A DNA stretch of 64,000 bases, taken from positions 19,369-83,368 of the forward strand of contig NZ_BAGD01000043.1 of the NCBI RefSeq assembly GCF_000308635.1. Direction: 5' to 3'. The stretch comes from Nocardia otitidiscaviarum NBRC 14405 (GTDB lineage Bacteria > Actinomycetota > Actinomycetes > Mycobacteriales > Mycobacteriaceae). Below are positions 18,569 to 25,887 of this stretch, piece by piece; position 1 is the first letter of the stretch, and the number at the start of each line of letters is the position of its first letter. The position numbers were made by a program, and so were the translations under genes. The notes under the pieces were generated by a model. The model saw nothing but the letters and a program-made list of their open reading frames with translations. It was not told the DNA's origin and searched no databases.

Positions 18569-19240
18569 TCAGTTCGTGTCGGGCCTGGTCGGCTCTCCCT
18601 TCTCGATCCGGTCGTTCACCTCGGCCGTGATGTCGGCGGGGGAGGCGCCCTCGCCGTACCAGCGCCGCCACAGCTCCACCTCGGGGAAGCTGCCGTCGGC
18701 GAAGGAGTCGCGCAAGGCGCGCACCCAGGCCGCCTCGGCCTCCAGCATGGCCAGTTCGAAATCGTTCTCGACCAGGAACAGTCGCGGCAGGGTGTCGTCG
18801 TGATCGGCCAATTGCGCTCGGCCGGAGGTGATCTCGGCCTCCAGTGTGGTGAGGCGCTGTCCCAGCAGATCGATCACCTCGTCCGGGGGCAGTCCCGACA
18901 TGACGGAGAGCCCGGCCACGAAGCGGCGCGGCTCGGGCTGTGGGTCGGCGATGAGTTCACGGGTCCAGTCGGCGAGTTCGGCGCGCCCGGCCGCGGTGAT
19001 GCGATAGATGACGCGTTCGGGTCGGGCGCCGTCGCGTTCGCTGCCCACGACCTCGAGGAAGCCGTGCTTCTCCAGATTTCCGACGACGGTGTACAGCGAT
19101 CCCCATTTGATCGCCATATCCCGGTCCTTGCCGCGGGCCTCGAGCGTGGCGGCGATCTCGTAGCGGTGCATGGGTCGCTCGACCAGGACCGACAGCACGC
19201 CCAGGGCGAGCAGATTGCCGACCTTGCGCTTGCGGGCCAT
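18569..19240 (-). CDS. PadR-family transcriptional regulator
   Basis: A 223-residue regulator. The PadR winged helix spans about residues 5-90 (LLALGVLSVLVERPMHRYEIA; GSLYTVVGNLEKHGFLEVV; RVIYRITAAGRAELADW), and a C-terminal helical dimerisation domain (Vir_C-like, ending in WYGEGASPADITAEV) follows. ATG at 19240 has GGAGGT six bases upstream. Its promoter is overlapped by an 8-bp dyad, so it is probably autoregulated. It precedes the FAD monooxygenase on the same strand and is divergent from an enoyl-CoA hydratase gene; either or both may be its targets. Confidence 0.9.
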   Translation of the reverse strand: MARKRKVGNLLALGVLSVLVERPMHRYEIAATLEARGKDRDMAIKWGSLYTVVGNLEKHGFLEVVGSERDGARPERVIYRITAAGRAELADWTRELIADPQPEPRRFVAGLSVMSGLPPDEVIDLLGQRLTTLEAEITSGRAQLADHDDTLPRLFLVENDFELAMLEAEAAWVRALRDSFADGSFPEVELWRRWYGEGASPADITAEVNDRIEKGEPTRPDTN

Positions 19241-19253
19241 CCTGACACCTCCA

Positions 19254-19283
19254 TACTCGTAAACGAATATACGGCTACGAGTA
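19254..19283. promoter_or_regulatory. Candidate PadR operator
   Basis: TACTCGTA (19254-19261) and TACGAGTA (19276-19283) form a perfect 8-bp dyad with 22 bases between arm centres, two helical turns. One arm lies in the spacer of the PadR promoter and the other just downstream of its -10. Confidence 0.6.
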
Positions 19284-19294
19284 CGTACCGGCAA
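19266..19294 (-). promoter_or_regulatory. Promoter of the PadR gene
   Basis: On the minus strand TTGCCG (19289-19294) is followed by a 17-base spacer and TATATT (19266-19271), about 26 bases before the ATG. The operator dyad brackets the -10 element. Confidence 0.6.
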
Positions 19295-19354
19295 GCAATC
19301 ACCGATTCCGCTTTCCCGGCGGCTCGCACCCCCGCTCCGGTAGCCTGCGAAGGC

Positions 19355-20113
19355 ATGGTTGACGTGCAGCGATCCGGATCCACCCTCCGCATCACCATGA
19401 ATCGCCCCGCCAAACGCAACGCCCTGTCCCACCAGCATCTGAAGGAGTTGCTGGCGGCCTTCCGAGCGGCGGGCGAGTCGGATGCCACCGGCATCGTGCT
19501 GGCCGCCGAGGGGCCGGTGTTCTCGGCCGGACACGATTTCGCCGATGTGGCGGCGCGGGACCTCGCGGGTGTGCGGGACCTGCTGCACCTGTGCACCGAA
19601 CTCATGCGCACCGTGCAGAGCGTCCCCCAGGTGGTGATCGCCCGCGTGCACGCGCTGGCCACCGCGGCGGGCTGCCAACTGGTGGCCTCCTGCGACCTCT
19701 CCATCGCCGCCGACACCGCCGCCTTCGCCCTGCCCGGCGGCAAGGGCGGCTGGTTCTGCCACACCCCGGCGGTACCGGTCGCCCGCTCGGTCGGCCGCAA
19801 ACGGTTCATGGAACTCGTCCTCACCGGCGACCCCGTCGACGCCGCCACCGCCGCCGAATGGGGCCTGATCAACCGCGCGGTGCCGCTCGCGGATCTGGAC
19901 GCCGCCGTGGACGAACTGCTGGCCCGCGCCACCCGGGGCAGCCGCGCCAGCAAGGCGCTGGGCAAGCGCACCGTCTACGCGCAGTTGGATCGTCCGGAGG
20001 CGGACGCCTACGACATCGCGCTCGAGGCCATGGCCCAGGCATCGCAGCTCCCCGCCGCCAAGGAGGGCATGGCCGCCTTCCTCGAGAAGCGTCCGCCGGT
20101 CTGGCCGGAGTGA
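19355..20113 (+). CDS. Enoyl-CoA hydratase/isomerase family protein
   Basis: A 252-residue crotonase-fold protein. The oxyanion-hole segments are SAGHDFADVA and AAGCQLVASCDLSIA. The region where classic hydratases carry their catalytic glutamates reads FALPGGKGGWFCHTP, the pattern of the ECHDC3-like subgroup, whose members lack one or both glutamates. Hydration activity is therefore uncertain. ATG at 19355 gives the usual start. It is divergent from the padR gene and followed after 33 bases by an SDR-like gene. Confidence 0.88.
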   Translation: MVDVQRSGSTLRITMNRPAKRNALSHQHLKELLAAFRAAGESDATGIVLAAEGPVFSAGHDFADVAARDLAGVRDLLHLCTELMRTVQSVPQVVIARVHALATAAGCQLVASCDLSIAADTAAFALPGGKGGWFCHTPAVPVARSVGRKRFMELVLTGDPVDAATAAEWGLINRAVPLADLDAAVDELLARATRGSRASKALGKRTVYAQLDRPEADAYDIALEAMAQASQLPAAKEGMAAFLEKRPPVWPE

Positions 20114-20146
20114 TCATCGGTCGTCACGTCCCCTAGGGTCGGTGAC

Positions 20147-20755
20147 ATGCGCATCTTCCTGGCGGGCGCGACCGGCGTCCTCGGTGGTCGGCTGGTTCCG
20201 CTGCTCATCGCGGCGGGATATCAGGTGGCGGGTATGACGCGGTCGGCGGACAAGGCGGCCGGTTTGCGCGCCGCGGGCGCGGAACCGGTGGTCTGCGACG
20301 TGTACGACGGCGCGGCATTGACCGATGCCGTCGTCGCCTACGCTCCGGACCTGGTCATGCACCAGCTCACCGATCTGCCCGACGATCCGGCCCGGATCGC
20401 CGAGGGGCGGGGTGCGAACGCGCGGATTCGCGTCGAGGGCACCCGCAATCTGCTGGCGGCCGCCGCCGCGGCCGGAGCGCCGCGGGTCATCGCCCAGAGC
20501 GTGGCGTGGGAGTTGGGTGGTGAGGGGCAGCGGGCCGCCGAGTTCCTGGAGGAGTCGGTGCTGGCGGCCGACGGCGTGGTGCTGCGGTACGGGCAGTTCT
20601 ACGGCCCCGGGACCTACTACCCCGACGGGATGCCGGACGATCCGCGCATCCACATCGACGAGGCCGCCGCTCGCACCCTGCTCGCGCTCGACCTGACACC
20701 GGGTGTCTACCGCCTGGTGGACGGCGCGGCCCGCGATATCGAACCCGCCGAGTAG
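20147..20755 (+). CDS. NAD(P)-binding protein of the epimerase/NmrA type
   Basis: A compact 202-residue Rossmann protein. FLAGATGVLGGRLVPLL is the glycine-rich cofactor loop and RYGQFYGPGTYY is a motif of extended SDRs. The usual Tyr-x-x-x-Lys catalytic pair is not present, and the protein is about 100 residues shorter than typical epimerases, so it may be a binding or regulatory member rather than an enzyme. It ends 12 bases before the stop of the convergent LysR gene. Confidence 0.82.
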   Translation: MRIFLAGATGVLGGRLVPLLIAAGYQVAGMTRSADKAAGLRAAGAEPVVCDVYDGAALTDAVVAYAPDLVMHQLTDLPDDPARIAEGRGANARIRVEGTRNLLAAAAAAGAPRVIAQSVAWELGGEGQRAAEFLEESVLAADGVVLRYGQFYGPGTYYPDGMPDDPRIHIDEAAARTLLALDLTPGVYRLVDGAARDIEPAE

Positions 20756-20767
20756 TGTCCGATCCGG

Positions 20768-21655
20768 CTACGCCGCGATATCGGCTGCGGCGCGCGCGAA
20801 TTCGCGGACCGCGGTGATCTCACCGGCGGTGCGCCACAGCAGCGCCCAGCGCACCGGCGGTGCGTCGCGGATGGGGACGAACGCCACGTCGGGCCGGGCG
20901 TTGTAGCGGCGCGCGTGCGCCCCGATCGGGAAGACGCCCTGCCCCGCGGCCACCAGGGTGAGCAGTTCGCTGTAGGTGGCGGCGGTGGGTCCGGCCGGAA
21001 TCGGATGGCCCGCGGGCGTGGCCGGGGGAGTGCGGATATCGCGGATGGCCGCGGGGATCTCGGGCGGCAGCCGCAATACGGTGACCCGCGCCAGATCGGC
21101 CAGGGTGATCGCGGTGCGGTCGGCGAAGGGGTGGGCGGCCGGCACCGCCAGCAGGCGCGCCTCGGTGACGAGGTCGGGTCCGGCGGTGATGCCCTCAGCC
21201 GGGAACGGCACCATATCCAGCGCCATATCGATCTCTCCCGCGTGCAGCCACGGGATCACCTGTGCCGGTTGGGCTTCGCGCAGCCGCACCGCGACATCGG
21301 GCAGGCGTGCGCGGAACAGTTCGGCGGCGCGCACCAGCAGCTGTCCGGTCGCCGCGTCCACGAAGGCGACCTCCAAAGTGCCGGCGCGGCCGCGGCCGGT
21401 GTCCATCGTGCGGCGCACGGCGGTGGTGACGCGATCCCAGGCCGGGCGCAGTTCGGCGTACAGTTCCCGCCCGGCCGGTGTCGTCCGCACCCGGCGGCTG
21501 CTGCGCTCGAACAGCGGAACCCCCAGTCGCCGTTCCATTTTCGCGATGGTCTGGCTCACCCGCGCGGTGGTGACGCGCAGCCGTTCGGCGGTGCGGCCGA
21601 AATGCAGCTCCTCGGCGAGGACGAGGAACGTCTCGAGTTCGTGCCGCTCCAGCAT
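20768..21655 (-). CDS. LysR-family transcriptional regulator
   Basis: A 295-residue LTTR. The N-terminal winged helix is MLERHELETFLVLAEELHFG followed by TAERLRVTTARVSQTIAKMERRLGVPLFER, and the effector domain has two lobes with EIDMALDMVPFP. LTTRs usually control a divergent neighbour, here the SnoaL-like gene 121 bases away. ATGATCAT-containing sequence near 21690 and GATCGTTAATC near 21672 lie in the shared promoter region but no clear T-N11-A box stands out. Confidence 0.9.
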   Translation of the reverse strand: MLERHELETFLVLAEELHFGRTAERLRVTTARVSQTIAKMERRLGVPLFERSSRRVRTTPAGRELYAELRPAWDRVTTAVRRTMDTGRGRAGTLEVAFVDAATGQLLVRAAELFRARLPDVAVRLREAQPAQVIPWLHAGEIDMALDMVPFPAEGITAGPDLVTEARLLAVPAAHPFADRTAITLADLARVTVLRLPPEIPAAIRDIRTPPATPAGHPIPAGPTAATYSELLTLVAAGQGVFPIGAHARRYNARPDVAFVPIRDAPPVRWALLWRTAGEITAVREFARAAADIAA

Positions 21656-21776
21656 GCCGGGCCATCTCCTCGATCGTTAATCCAGGCTTGATGATCATTG
21701 CGCAGGTGCTCATTGTTCCCGATCGCGTGGCGAGCGAAGTTGTAGGTGTCCGATAAACGCTCCACCAGGAGGAACC

Positions 21777-22280
21777 ATGTACGTCACCGAGACCCGCGCC
21801 CTCGCCGCCGACACCGCCGAGGCCACCGTTCGTGAACTCGCCGACCGGGCCGAGATTCTGGATGCGCTGTACCGATTCGGTCTCGGCCAGGATCTCCAGG
21901 ACAAGGAGCTGTTCGCCTCGGCCTTCGCCGTGGACGCCGAACTCGACTTCCAGCCGGCCGCCGCGGCGTGGGGTGGCGTCGTCCCGCTCATGACCGGTCG
22001 CGACGCCATCGTCACCACCATCCTCGACGGCTTCGTCGGCCGCGTGGACACCACCCATCAGGTCACCAATCCACGCATCGTCGTCGACGGTGACACCGCA
22101 CGCCTCACCGCCCTGGTGGAGGCGCAGCATCTGCTCACAGTCGAGCACGACACCTTCGCCCTGCTGAAGAACCTCTACGACGTCGAGCTGGTGCGAGATG
22201 GCGGACGCTGGCTGCTGCGGCGCATCCGCATCGACAATGTCTGGTACCAGGGTGATCCGCGCGCGATCTTCGGCGCGTGA
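21777..22280 (+). CDS. SnoaL-like/NTF2-fold protein
   Basis: A 167-residue cone-fold protein of the ketosteroid-isomerase/SnoaL superfamily: EILDALYRFGLGQDLQDKELFASAFAVD is the usual first helices and HQVTNPRIVVDGDTARLTALVEA the sheet. ATG at 21777 has AGGAGG with good spacing. It is divergent from the LysR gene and is that regulator's most likely target. Family members range from isomerases and dehydratases to non-catalytic binding proteins, so no reaction is assigned. Confidence 0.85.
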   Translation: MYVTETRALAADTAEATVRELADRAEILDALYRFGLGQDLQDKELFASAFAVDAELDFQPAAAAWGGVVPLMTGRDAIVTTILDGFVGRVDTTHQVTNPRIVVDGDTARLTALVEAQHLLTVEHDTFALLKNLYDVELVRDGGRWLLRRIRIDNVWYQGDPRAIFGA

Positions 22281-22457
22281 GCACGGCTCGGCGAATGCCA
22301 TTGCGCTAATTTCTCGCAAACGCATGCAATAGATATTCAGCTGGAATATTAGCGTTGGGATCTGTTGCCTCTGTCTTGCAGCAAATCTGTGTAGCGTCTG
22401 GGGGAAGAGCTTTTCGGATCACTGGAGCAGGTGTTTGGAACCGAGGGAGTCTCAGCA

Positions 22458-22961
22458 ATGGCAGGCGGCACACAGGGGCGCGGCCCCCGGGAGACCGAGG
22501 GCATGCTCGGCGTGTCCGCCAACGGTGCCGTACCGCCGCGTGCCGTCGGTCTCATGGTCGCGGCGGCGCTGGTGCTCACCTTCGCCGTCCTCGGCGGCAA
22601 TCCGCTGACCTGGTTCGAGGGCAGTCACGGTCGGACCGAGGAGGGCACCGTGCCCCCGGCGTCGAGTGCGACGCGGACCGCCCCCGCCGAACCCGCCCGC
22701 TCGCCCGCCGAGGCCCCGCCCGCTCCGGCCCCGCCTCCCGCTCCGGCCCCGCCTCCCGCTCCGGAACCGGCTCCCGCGCCGGAACCGGCTCCCGCGCCGG
22801 AACCGGTCTACGTGGAACCGGCGCCCGAGCCACCGCCCGCCCCCGAACCGGCTCCCGCACCCCCGCCGCCCCCGCCCCCGCCGCCACCGGTCCCGGAGGT
22901 GCTGGTGCCGTTCCTGCCGCCGTGGCTGGTGCCCCCGCCGCCCCCGCCGCCCGCCCCGTAG
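22458..22961 (+). CDS. Single-pass membrane protein with proline-rich tail
   Basis: A 167-residue protein of unknown function. Residues 1-30 are hydrophilic, about 31-50 (AVGLMVAAALVLTFAVLGG) form one membrane helix, and the rest is dominated by Pro-Ala-Pro-Glu and poly-proline tracts ending VPFLPPWLVPPPPPPPAP. Such tails are typical of cell-wall-spanning spacers outside the membrane. ATG at 22458 follows GAGGGAG. The DNA encoding the tail contains 18-bp tandem repeats. A second small membrane protein starts 32 bases after it, so they probably form an operon. Confidence 0.75.
   Translation: MAGGTQGRGPRETEGMLGVSANGAVPPRAVGLMVAAALVLTFAVLGGNPLTWFEGSHGRTEEGTVPPASSATRTAPAEPARSPAEAPPAPAPPPAPAPPPAPEPAPAPEPAPAPEPVYVEPAPEPPPAPEPAPAPPPPPPPPPPVPEVLVPFLPPWLVPPPPPPPAP
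22729..22806 (+). repeat. In-frame 18-bp tandem repeats in the proline-rich gene
   Basis: The sequence between about 22729 and 22806 consists of four degenerate 18-bp units: two of a type CCGCCTCCCGCTCCGG with flanking CC and two exact copies of a type AACCGGCTCCCGCGCCGG (22765-22782, 22783-22800), followed by a partial one. Each unit encodes six residues (Pro/Ala/Glu), so copy change preserves the frame. Confidence 0.75.
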
Positions 22962-22993
22962 TCCGGGCGGCCGCGCATCGAAGGAGTCCAGGT

Positions 22994-23398
22994 ATGACCG
23001 AAGGACACAGCGATGGTGACATCACACCGCGCGCCCTCGCGGTGGTCGTGGTGATCGCGGGCGTGCTGGTGCTCGCCGTCGCGGCGGGCATGCTGCTCAC
23101 CGGTCGCGACGACACGCGAACGGGCGGTGAGCGAATCCCCGCGAGCGTGCCCGCGCCGTCCACGACCGCGGTCGCGCCGACGACCACCGCGTCGGCCCCG
23201 GAACCCGCACCCACCGTGCGGATTCCCACCCCGGTGGCGCCGCCGATAGACCTGGCCGACCGTCGCGTGGGTGACGACTGCACGCGCGACAATGTCATCT
23301 CGGCGTGGGAGTTCCGGGACGGCGACTGGGTCTGTGTGCCCAAGCCGCCGGGCACCGAGAACTACATTCCGGCCGAGGCGGTGTACCCGAATCGCTGA
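22994..23398 (+). CDS. Small membrane-anchored protein with Pro/Thr linker and Cys-pair domain
   Basis: A 134-residue protein not recognised at family level. Residues 12-36 (ALAVVVVIAGVLVLAVAAGML) form one membrane helix. A Pro/Thr/Ala linker (SVPAPSTTAVAPTTTASAPEP) leads to a small C-terminal domain with two cysteines, in VGDDCTRDN and DWVCVPKPP, which could form a disulfide outside the cell. ATG at 22994 has AAGGAG upstream. It lies 32 bases after the proline-rich membrane protein and probably acts with it at the envelope. Confidence 0.78.
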   Translation: MTEGHSDGDITPRALAVVVVIAGVLVLAVAAGMLLTGRDDTRTGGERIPASVPAPSTTAVAPTTTASAPEPAPTVRIPTPVAPPIDLADRRVGDDCTRDNVISAWEFRDGDWVCVPKPPGTENYIPAEAVYPNR

Positions 23399-23405
23399 CC
23401 GCGCG

Positions 23406-24131
23406 TCAGATTCCGGAGATCCCGGCGAGCTGGCCGATGCCGTAGGTGACGGCCATGGCCAGCGCACCGCCGATCACCACGCGCAGCACCGCGCGGCGCG
23501 GGTTGCCGCCGCCCAGCCGCGCACTCACCGAACCCGTGATGGCCAGTGCCACAACCACTGCCGCGAAGGTAACCGGAATCCGCCATGACACCGGCGGCAG
23601 CAGGATGGCCAGCAGCGGCAGCAGCGCGCCGACGGTGAACGCCACGGCCGAGGAGAGCGCGGCCTGCCACGGATTGGTGAGTTCGTCGGGGTCCAAACGC
23701 AGTTCGGCCTCGGCGTGCGCGGCGAAGGCGTCGTGGGCGGTGAGTTCCTCGGCGACCTTGCGCGCGGTCTCCGGTGAGAGTCCCTTGGCCTGGTAGATCT
23801 CGGTGAGTTCGGCGAGTTCGTAGTCCGGCTGCTCGGCCAGTTCGCGTTTCTCCTTGGCCAGCAACGCCTTCTCGGAGTCGCGCTGGGTGCTCACCGAGAC
23901 GTACTCACCGGCCGCCATGGAGATCGCCCCGGCGGTGAGTCCGGCGACGCCCGCGGTGAGGATATTGGTGGCGTCCGTGGTCGCCGCCGCGACGCCCACC
24001 ACCAGACCGGCGGTGGAGACGATGCCGTCGTTGGCGCCGAGCACCCCGGCCCGCAGCCAGTTGAGCTTGGACGCGAACCCCTCGCCGTGCGGTTCGTGCG
24101 GGTGTGCCGGCGTCCCGGTTGTCTGGTCCAC
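23406..24131 (-). CDS. VIT1/CCC1-family Fe2+/Mn2+ transporter
   Basis: A 241-residue membrane protein of the VIT1 family. LNWLRAGVLGANDGIVSTAGLVVGVAAA is the hallmark first helix, with the second GLTAGAISMAAGEYVSVSTQRDSEKALL; a cytosolic acidic helical segment rich in Glu (ELAELTEIYQAKGLS) precedes the last three helices. The family moves Fe2+ or Mn2+ out of the cytosol. GTG at 24131 sits at the predicted transcription start of its promoter. It is divergent from a Ca2+/H+ antiporter gene, suggesting shared control of cation export. Confidence 0.9.
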   Translation of the reverse strand: MDQTTGTPAHPHEPHGEGFASKLNWLRAGVLGANDGIVSTAGLVVGVAAATTDATNILTAGVAGLTAGAISMAAGEYVSVSTQRDSEKALLAKEKRELAEQPDYELAELTEIYQAKGLSPETARKVAEELTAHDAFAAHAEAELRLDPDELTNPWQAALSSAVAFTVGALLPLLAILLPPVSWRIPVTFAAVVVALAITGSVSARLGGGNPRRAVLRVVIGGALAMAVTYGIGQLAGISGI

Positions 24132-24137
24132 GACCGC

Positions 24138-24165
24138 AGCCTAAGTGATTCCTCCTATGAATCAA
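24138..24165 (-). promoter_or_regulatory. VIT-gene promoter with an overlapping dyad
   Basis: On the minus strand TTGATT (24160-24165), 16 bases and TAGGCT (24138-24143) lead directly to the GTG start, implying a leaderless mRNA. TGATTC (24146-24151) and GAATCA (24159-24164) form a perfect 6-bp dyad within it, a possible metal-regulator site. Confidence 0.45.
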
Positions 24166-24222
24166 GCGAGGTAAAGCTCTCCTTTCCGGGGATGCACCGG
24201 ATTAGCTGCGAAACTGGACAGT

Positions 24223-25314
24223 ATGGCCCGCTTCTGTCTGCGTCACTGGTCCACGCTCGTTCCCCTCTTCGCCGCCCTGGTGCTGGCGGTTTCCTGGGGT
24301 CGCGATCTGAACGGGGCAGCGGTGATTCTGGTGAGCGCGGCCCTGATAGGGGCGGTGCTGTCGGCGGTGCATCACGCCGAGGTGGTCGCGCACAAGGTGG
24401 GCGAACCGCTGGGCGCGCTGGTGCTCGCGGTCGCCGTGACGGTCATCGAGGTCGGCCTGATCGTCACGCTCATGATCTCCAGCGGTGACAAGGCGGCATC
24501 GCTGGCCCGCGACACCGTCTTCGCGGCGGTGATGATCACCTGCAACGGCATCGTCGGTCTGTCGCTGCTGGTGGGTGCGTTGCGGCGGCGGGTGGCGGTC
24601 TTCAATGCCGAGGGCACCGGCGCGGCGCTGGCCACGGTGGCGACCCTGGCCACCCTGTGCCTGGTGCTGCCGACCTTCACCACCAGTGAGCCGGGTCCGG
24701 TGTTCTCGGGTGGGCAGTTGGCCTTCGCGGCGGTGGCCGCGCTGGTGCTCTACGGCGTCTTCGTCATGGTCCAGACGGTCCGGCATCCGGACGATTTCCT
24801 GCCGGTCGAGGGCGGTCCTGCCGCCGTCGTTCACGATGAGCACGCGGAGCCGCCGACCGGTGGGCGGGCGCTGGCCAGCCTGGGCCTGTTGCTGCTGGCC
24901 CTGGTCGGCGTGGTCGGTCTGGCCAAGACCGTGTCCCCGAATATCGAATCCGCCATCGCGTCGGCCGGGCTGCCGCAGTCCGCGGTCGGTGTGGTGATCG
25001 CCCTGCTGGTGCTGCTGCCGGAGGCGCTCGCGGCGGTGCGGTCGGCCCGGCGGGGCCGGGTGCAGATCAGCATGAATCTGGCGCTGGGCTCGGCCATGGC
25101 CAGTATCGGGCTGACGATTCCGGCCATCGCGCTGGCCTCGATCTGGATCGAGGGGCCGCTCATGCTGGGTCTCGGCGCCACCCAGATGGTGCTGCTGGCG
25201 CTGACGGTGGTGGTCGGCGCGCTCACGGTGGTGCCCGGCCGGGCCACGCTGCTCCAGGGCTGTGTGCATCTGGTGGTGTTCTCCGGCTTCCTGTTCCTGG
25301 CCGTCAGCCCTTGA
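24223..25314 (+). CDS. Ca2+/H+ antiporter, CaCA family (ChaA-like)
   Basis: A 363-residue antiporter with about eleven transmembrane helices. The two inverted alpha repeats are visible: HHAEVVAHKVGEPLGALVLAVAVTVIEVGLIV in the first half and LLVLLPEALAAVRSARRGRVQISMNLALGSAMASIGLTIP in the second. Each carries the glutamate (VIEVG, LPEAL) that binds cation. A short acidic/His-containing loop (VHDEHAEPP) separates the halves. The likely role is calcium or sodium export in exchange for protons. It is divergent from the VIT-type transporter and ends four bases before the next, convergent stop. Confidence 0.9.
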   Translation: MARFCLRHWSTLVPLFAALVLAVSWGRDLNGAAVILVSAALIGAVLSAVHHAEVVAHKVGEPLGALVLAVAVTVIEVGLIVTLMISSGDKAASLARDTVFAAVMITCNGIVGLSLLVGALRRRVAVFNAEGTGAALATVATLATLCLVLPTFTTSEPGPVFSGGQLAFAAVAALVLYGVFVMVQTVRHPDDFLPVEGGPAAVVHDEHAEPPTGGRALASLGLLLLALVGVVGLAKTVSPNIESAIASAGLPQSAVGVVIALLVLLPEALAAVRSARRGRVQISMNLALGSAMASIGLTIPAIALASIWIEGPLMLGLGATQMVLLALTVVVGALTVVPGRATLLQGCVHLVVFSGFLFLAVSP

Positions 25315-25317
25315 GGT

Positions 25318-25545
25318 TCACGAGGTCCAGCGGTACACCTGTCCGTCGCGTAGCTCGTAGGCGCGGGCGGGTGGTGTCGAATCGCCGTTGTGCGGACGTC
25401 CGGCGAGCATGGCCATCACCCGGGTGCGGCCCCGGGTGATGTGGCCGCTCTCGGACCAGTGCACGTAGGGGTGAACGAGTTTCGCGAATGTGGTCCAGTC
25501 GTCGGCTTCGATGGCCCCCAGGATCGCGGTCACTGTCTGATCCAC
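25318..25545 (-). CDS. Short NTF2-like protein
   Basis: A 75-residue protein resembling the small end of the NTF2/SnoaL fold: AIEADDWTTFAKLVHPYVHW at the N-terminus and YELRDGQVYRWTS at the C-terminus. It is about half the usual length but both ends look intact, so it may be a naturally short member rather than a fragment. GTG at 25545 is the start; no strong ribosome site is visible. Confidence 0.65.
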   Translation of the reverse strand: MDQTVTAILGAIEADDWTTFAKLVHPYVHWSESGHITRGRTRVMAMLAGRPHNGDSTPPARAYELRDGQVYRWTS

Positions 25546-25887
25546 ACCGTCAGTGAACTCCTCCCAGCGGTGCGGGGGAGCCGATTCACGCGAATTCGTA
25601 CGGCGCTGAGCACGGCCATCGCGATTGCTGACAGTTCACTTACTGCGCGGCCGAGGCATGACCGAGGGCTCCGAAACCTCGATGCCGGCGGTTCGCCGGG
25701 GCGGTGATATCCGCCACAGCGATAGCTGTTACCGCTGATAACAGGTTTCAGAACACGCCTTAACATGCGGATATAGTCTCTTGACCTGGGGGTCGACGTT
25801 GATACCGGCCGGTAGCTTGGCGGTGTCGGTCACACCGTAATCCGATTTGTTGTAACTGCCCGTAACCATTAGCTTTGATGGCAGGCA
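25546..25887. other. 342-bp intergenic region upstream of the mce operon
   Basis: No convincing gene is present. It holds the CTGTTA/TAACAG dyad (25726-25744) and a weak promoter-like pair on the plus strand, TTGTTG (25847-25852), 17 bases, TAGCTT (25870-25875). If used, transcription would start near 25882, just before the first mce gene. Confidence 0.5.
25726..25744. promoter_or_regulatory. Candidate operator upstream of the mce operon
   Basis: CTGTTA and TAACAG are perfect inverted arms around CCGCTGA, about 160 bp upstream of yrbEA. GntR- and TetR-type regulators of mce operons use dyads of this size, but no regulator gene adjoins and the site is assigned only by symmetry. Confidence 0.4.

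Noticed and set aside
24132..24222. IdeR iron box or manganese riboswitch before the VIT and CaCA genes
   Set aside because: The TTAGGTTAGGCTAACCTAA pattern and the conserved yybP-ykoY junction are absent; only a short dyad is seen.
25318..25545. Treating the short NTF2-like gene as a pseudogene
   Set aside because: Both ends match the fold and there is no frameshift remnant nearby, so a naturally short protein is the simpler reading.
25530..25766. Possible 78-residue minus-strand gene in the mce leader
   Set aside because: No ribosome site, no recognisable sequence, and it overlaps the promoter-like region and the 3' end of the dyad.
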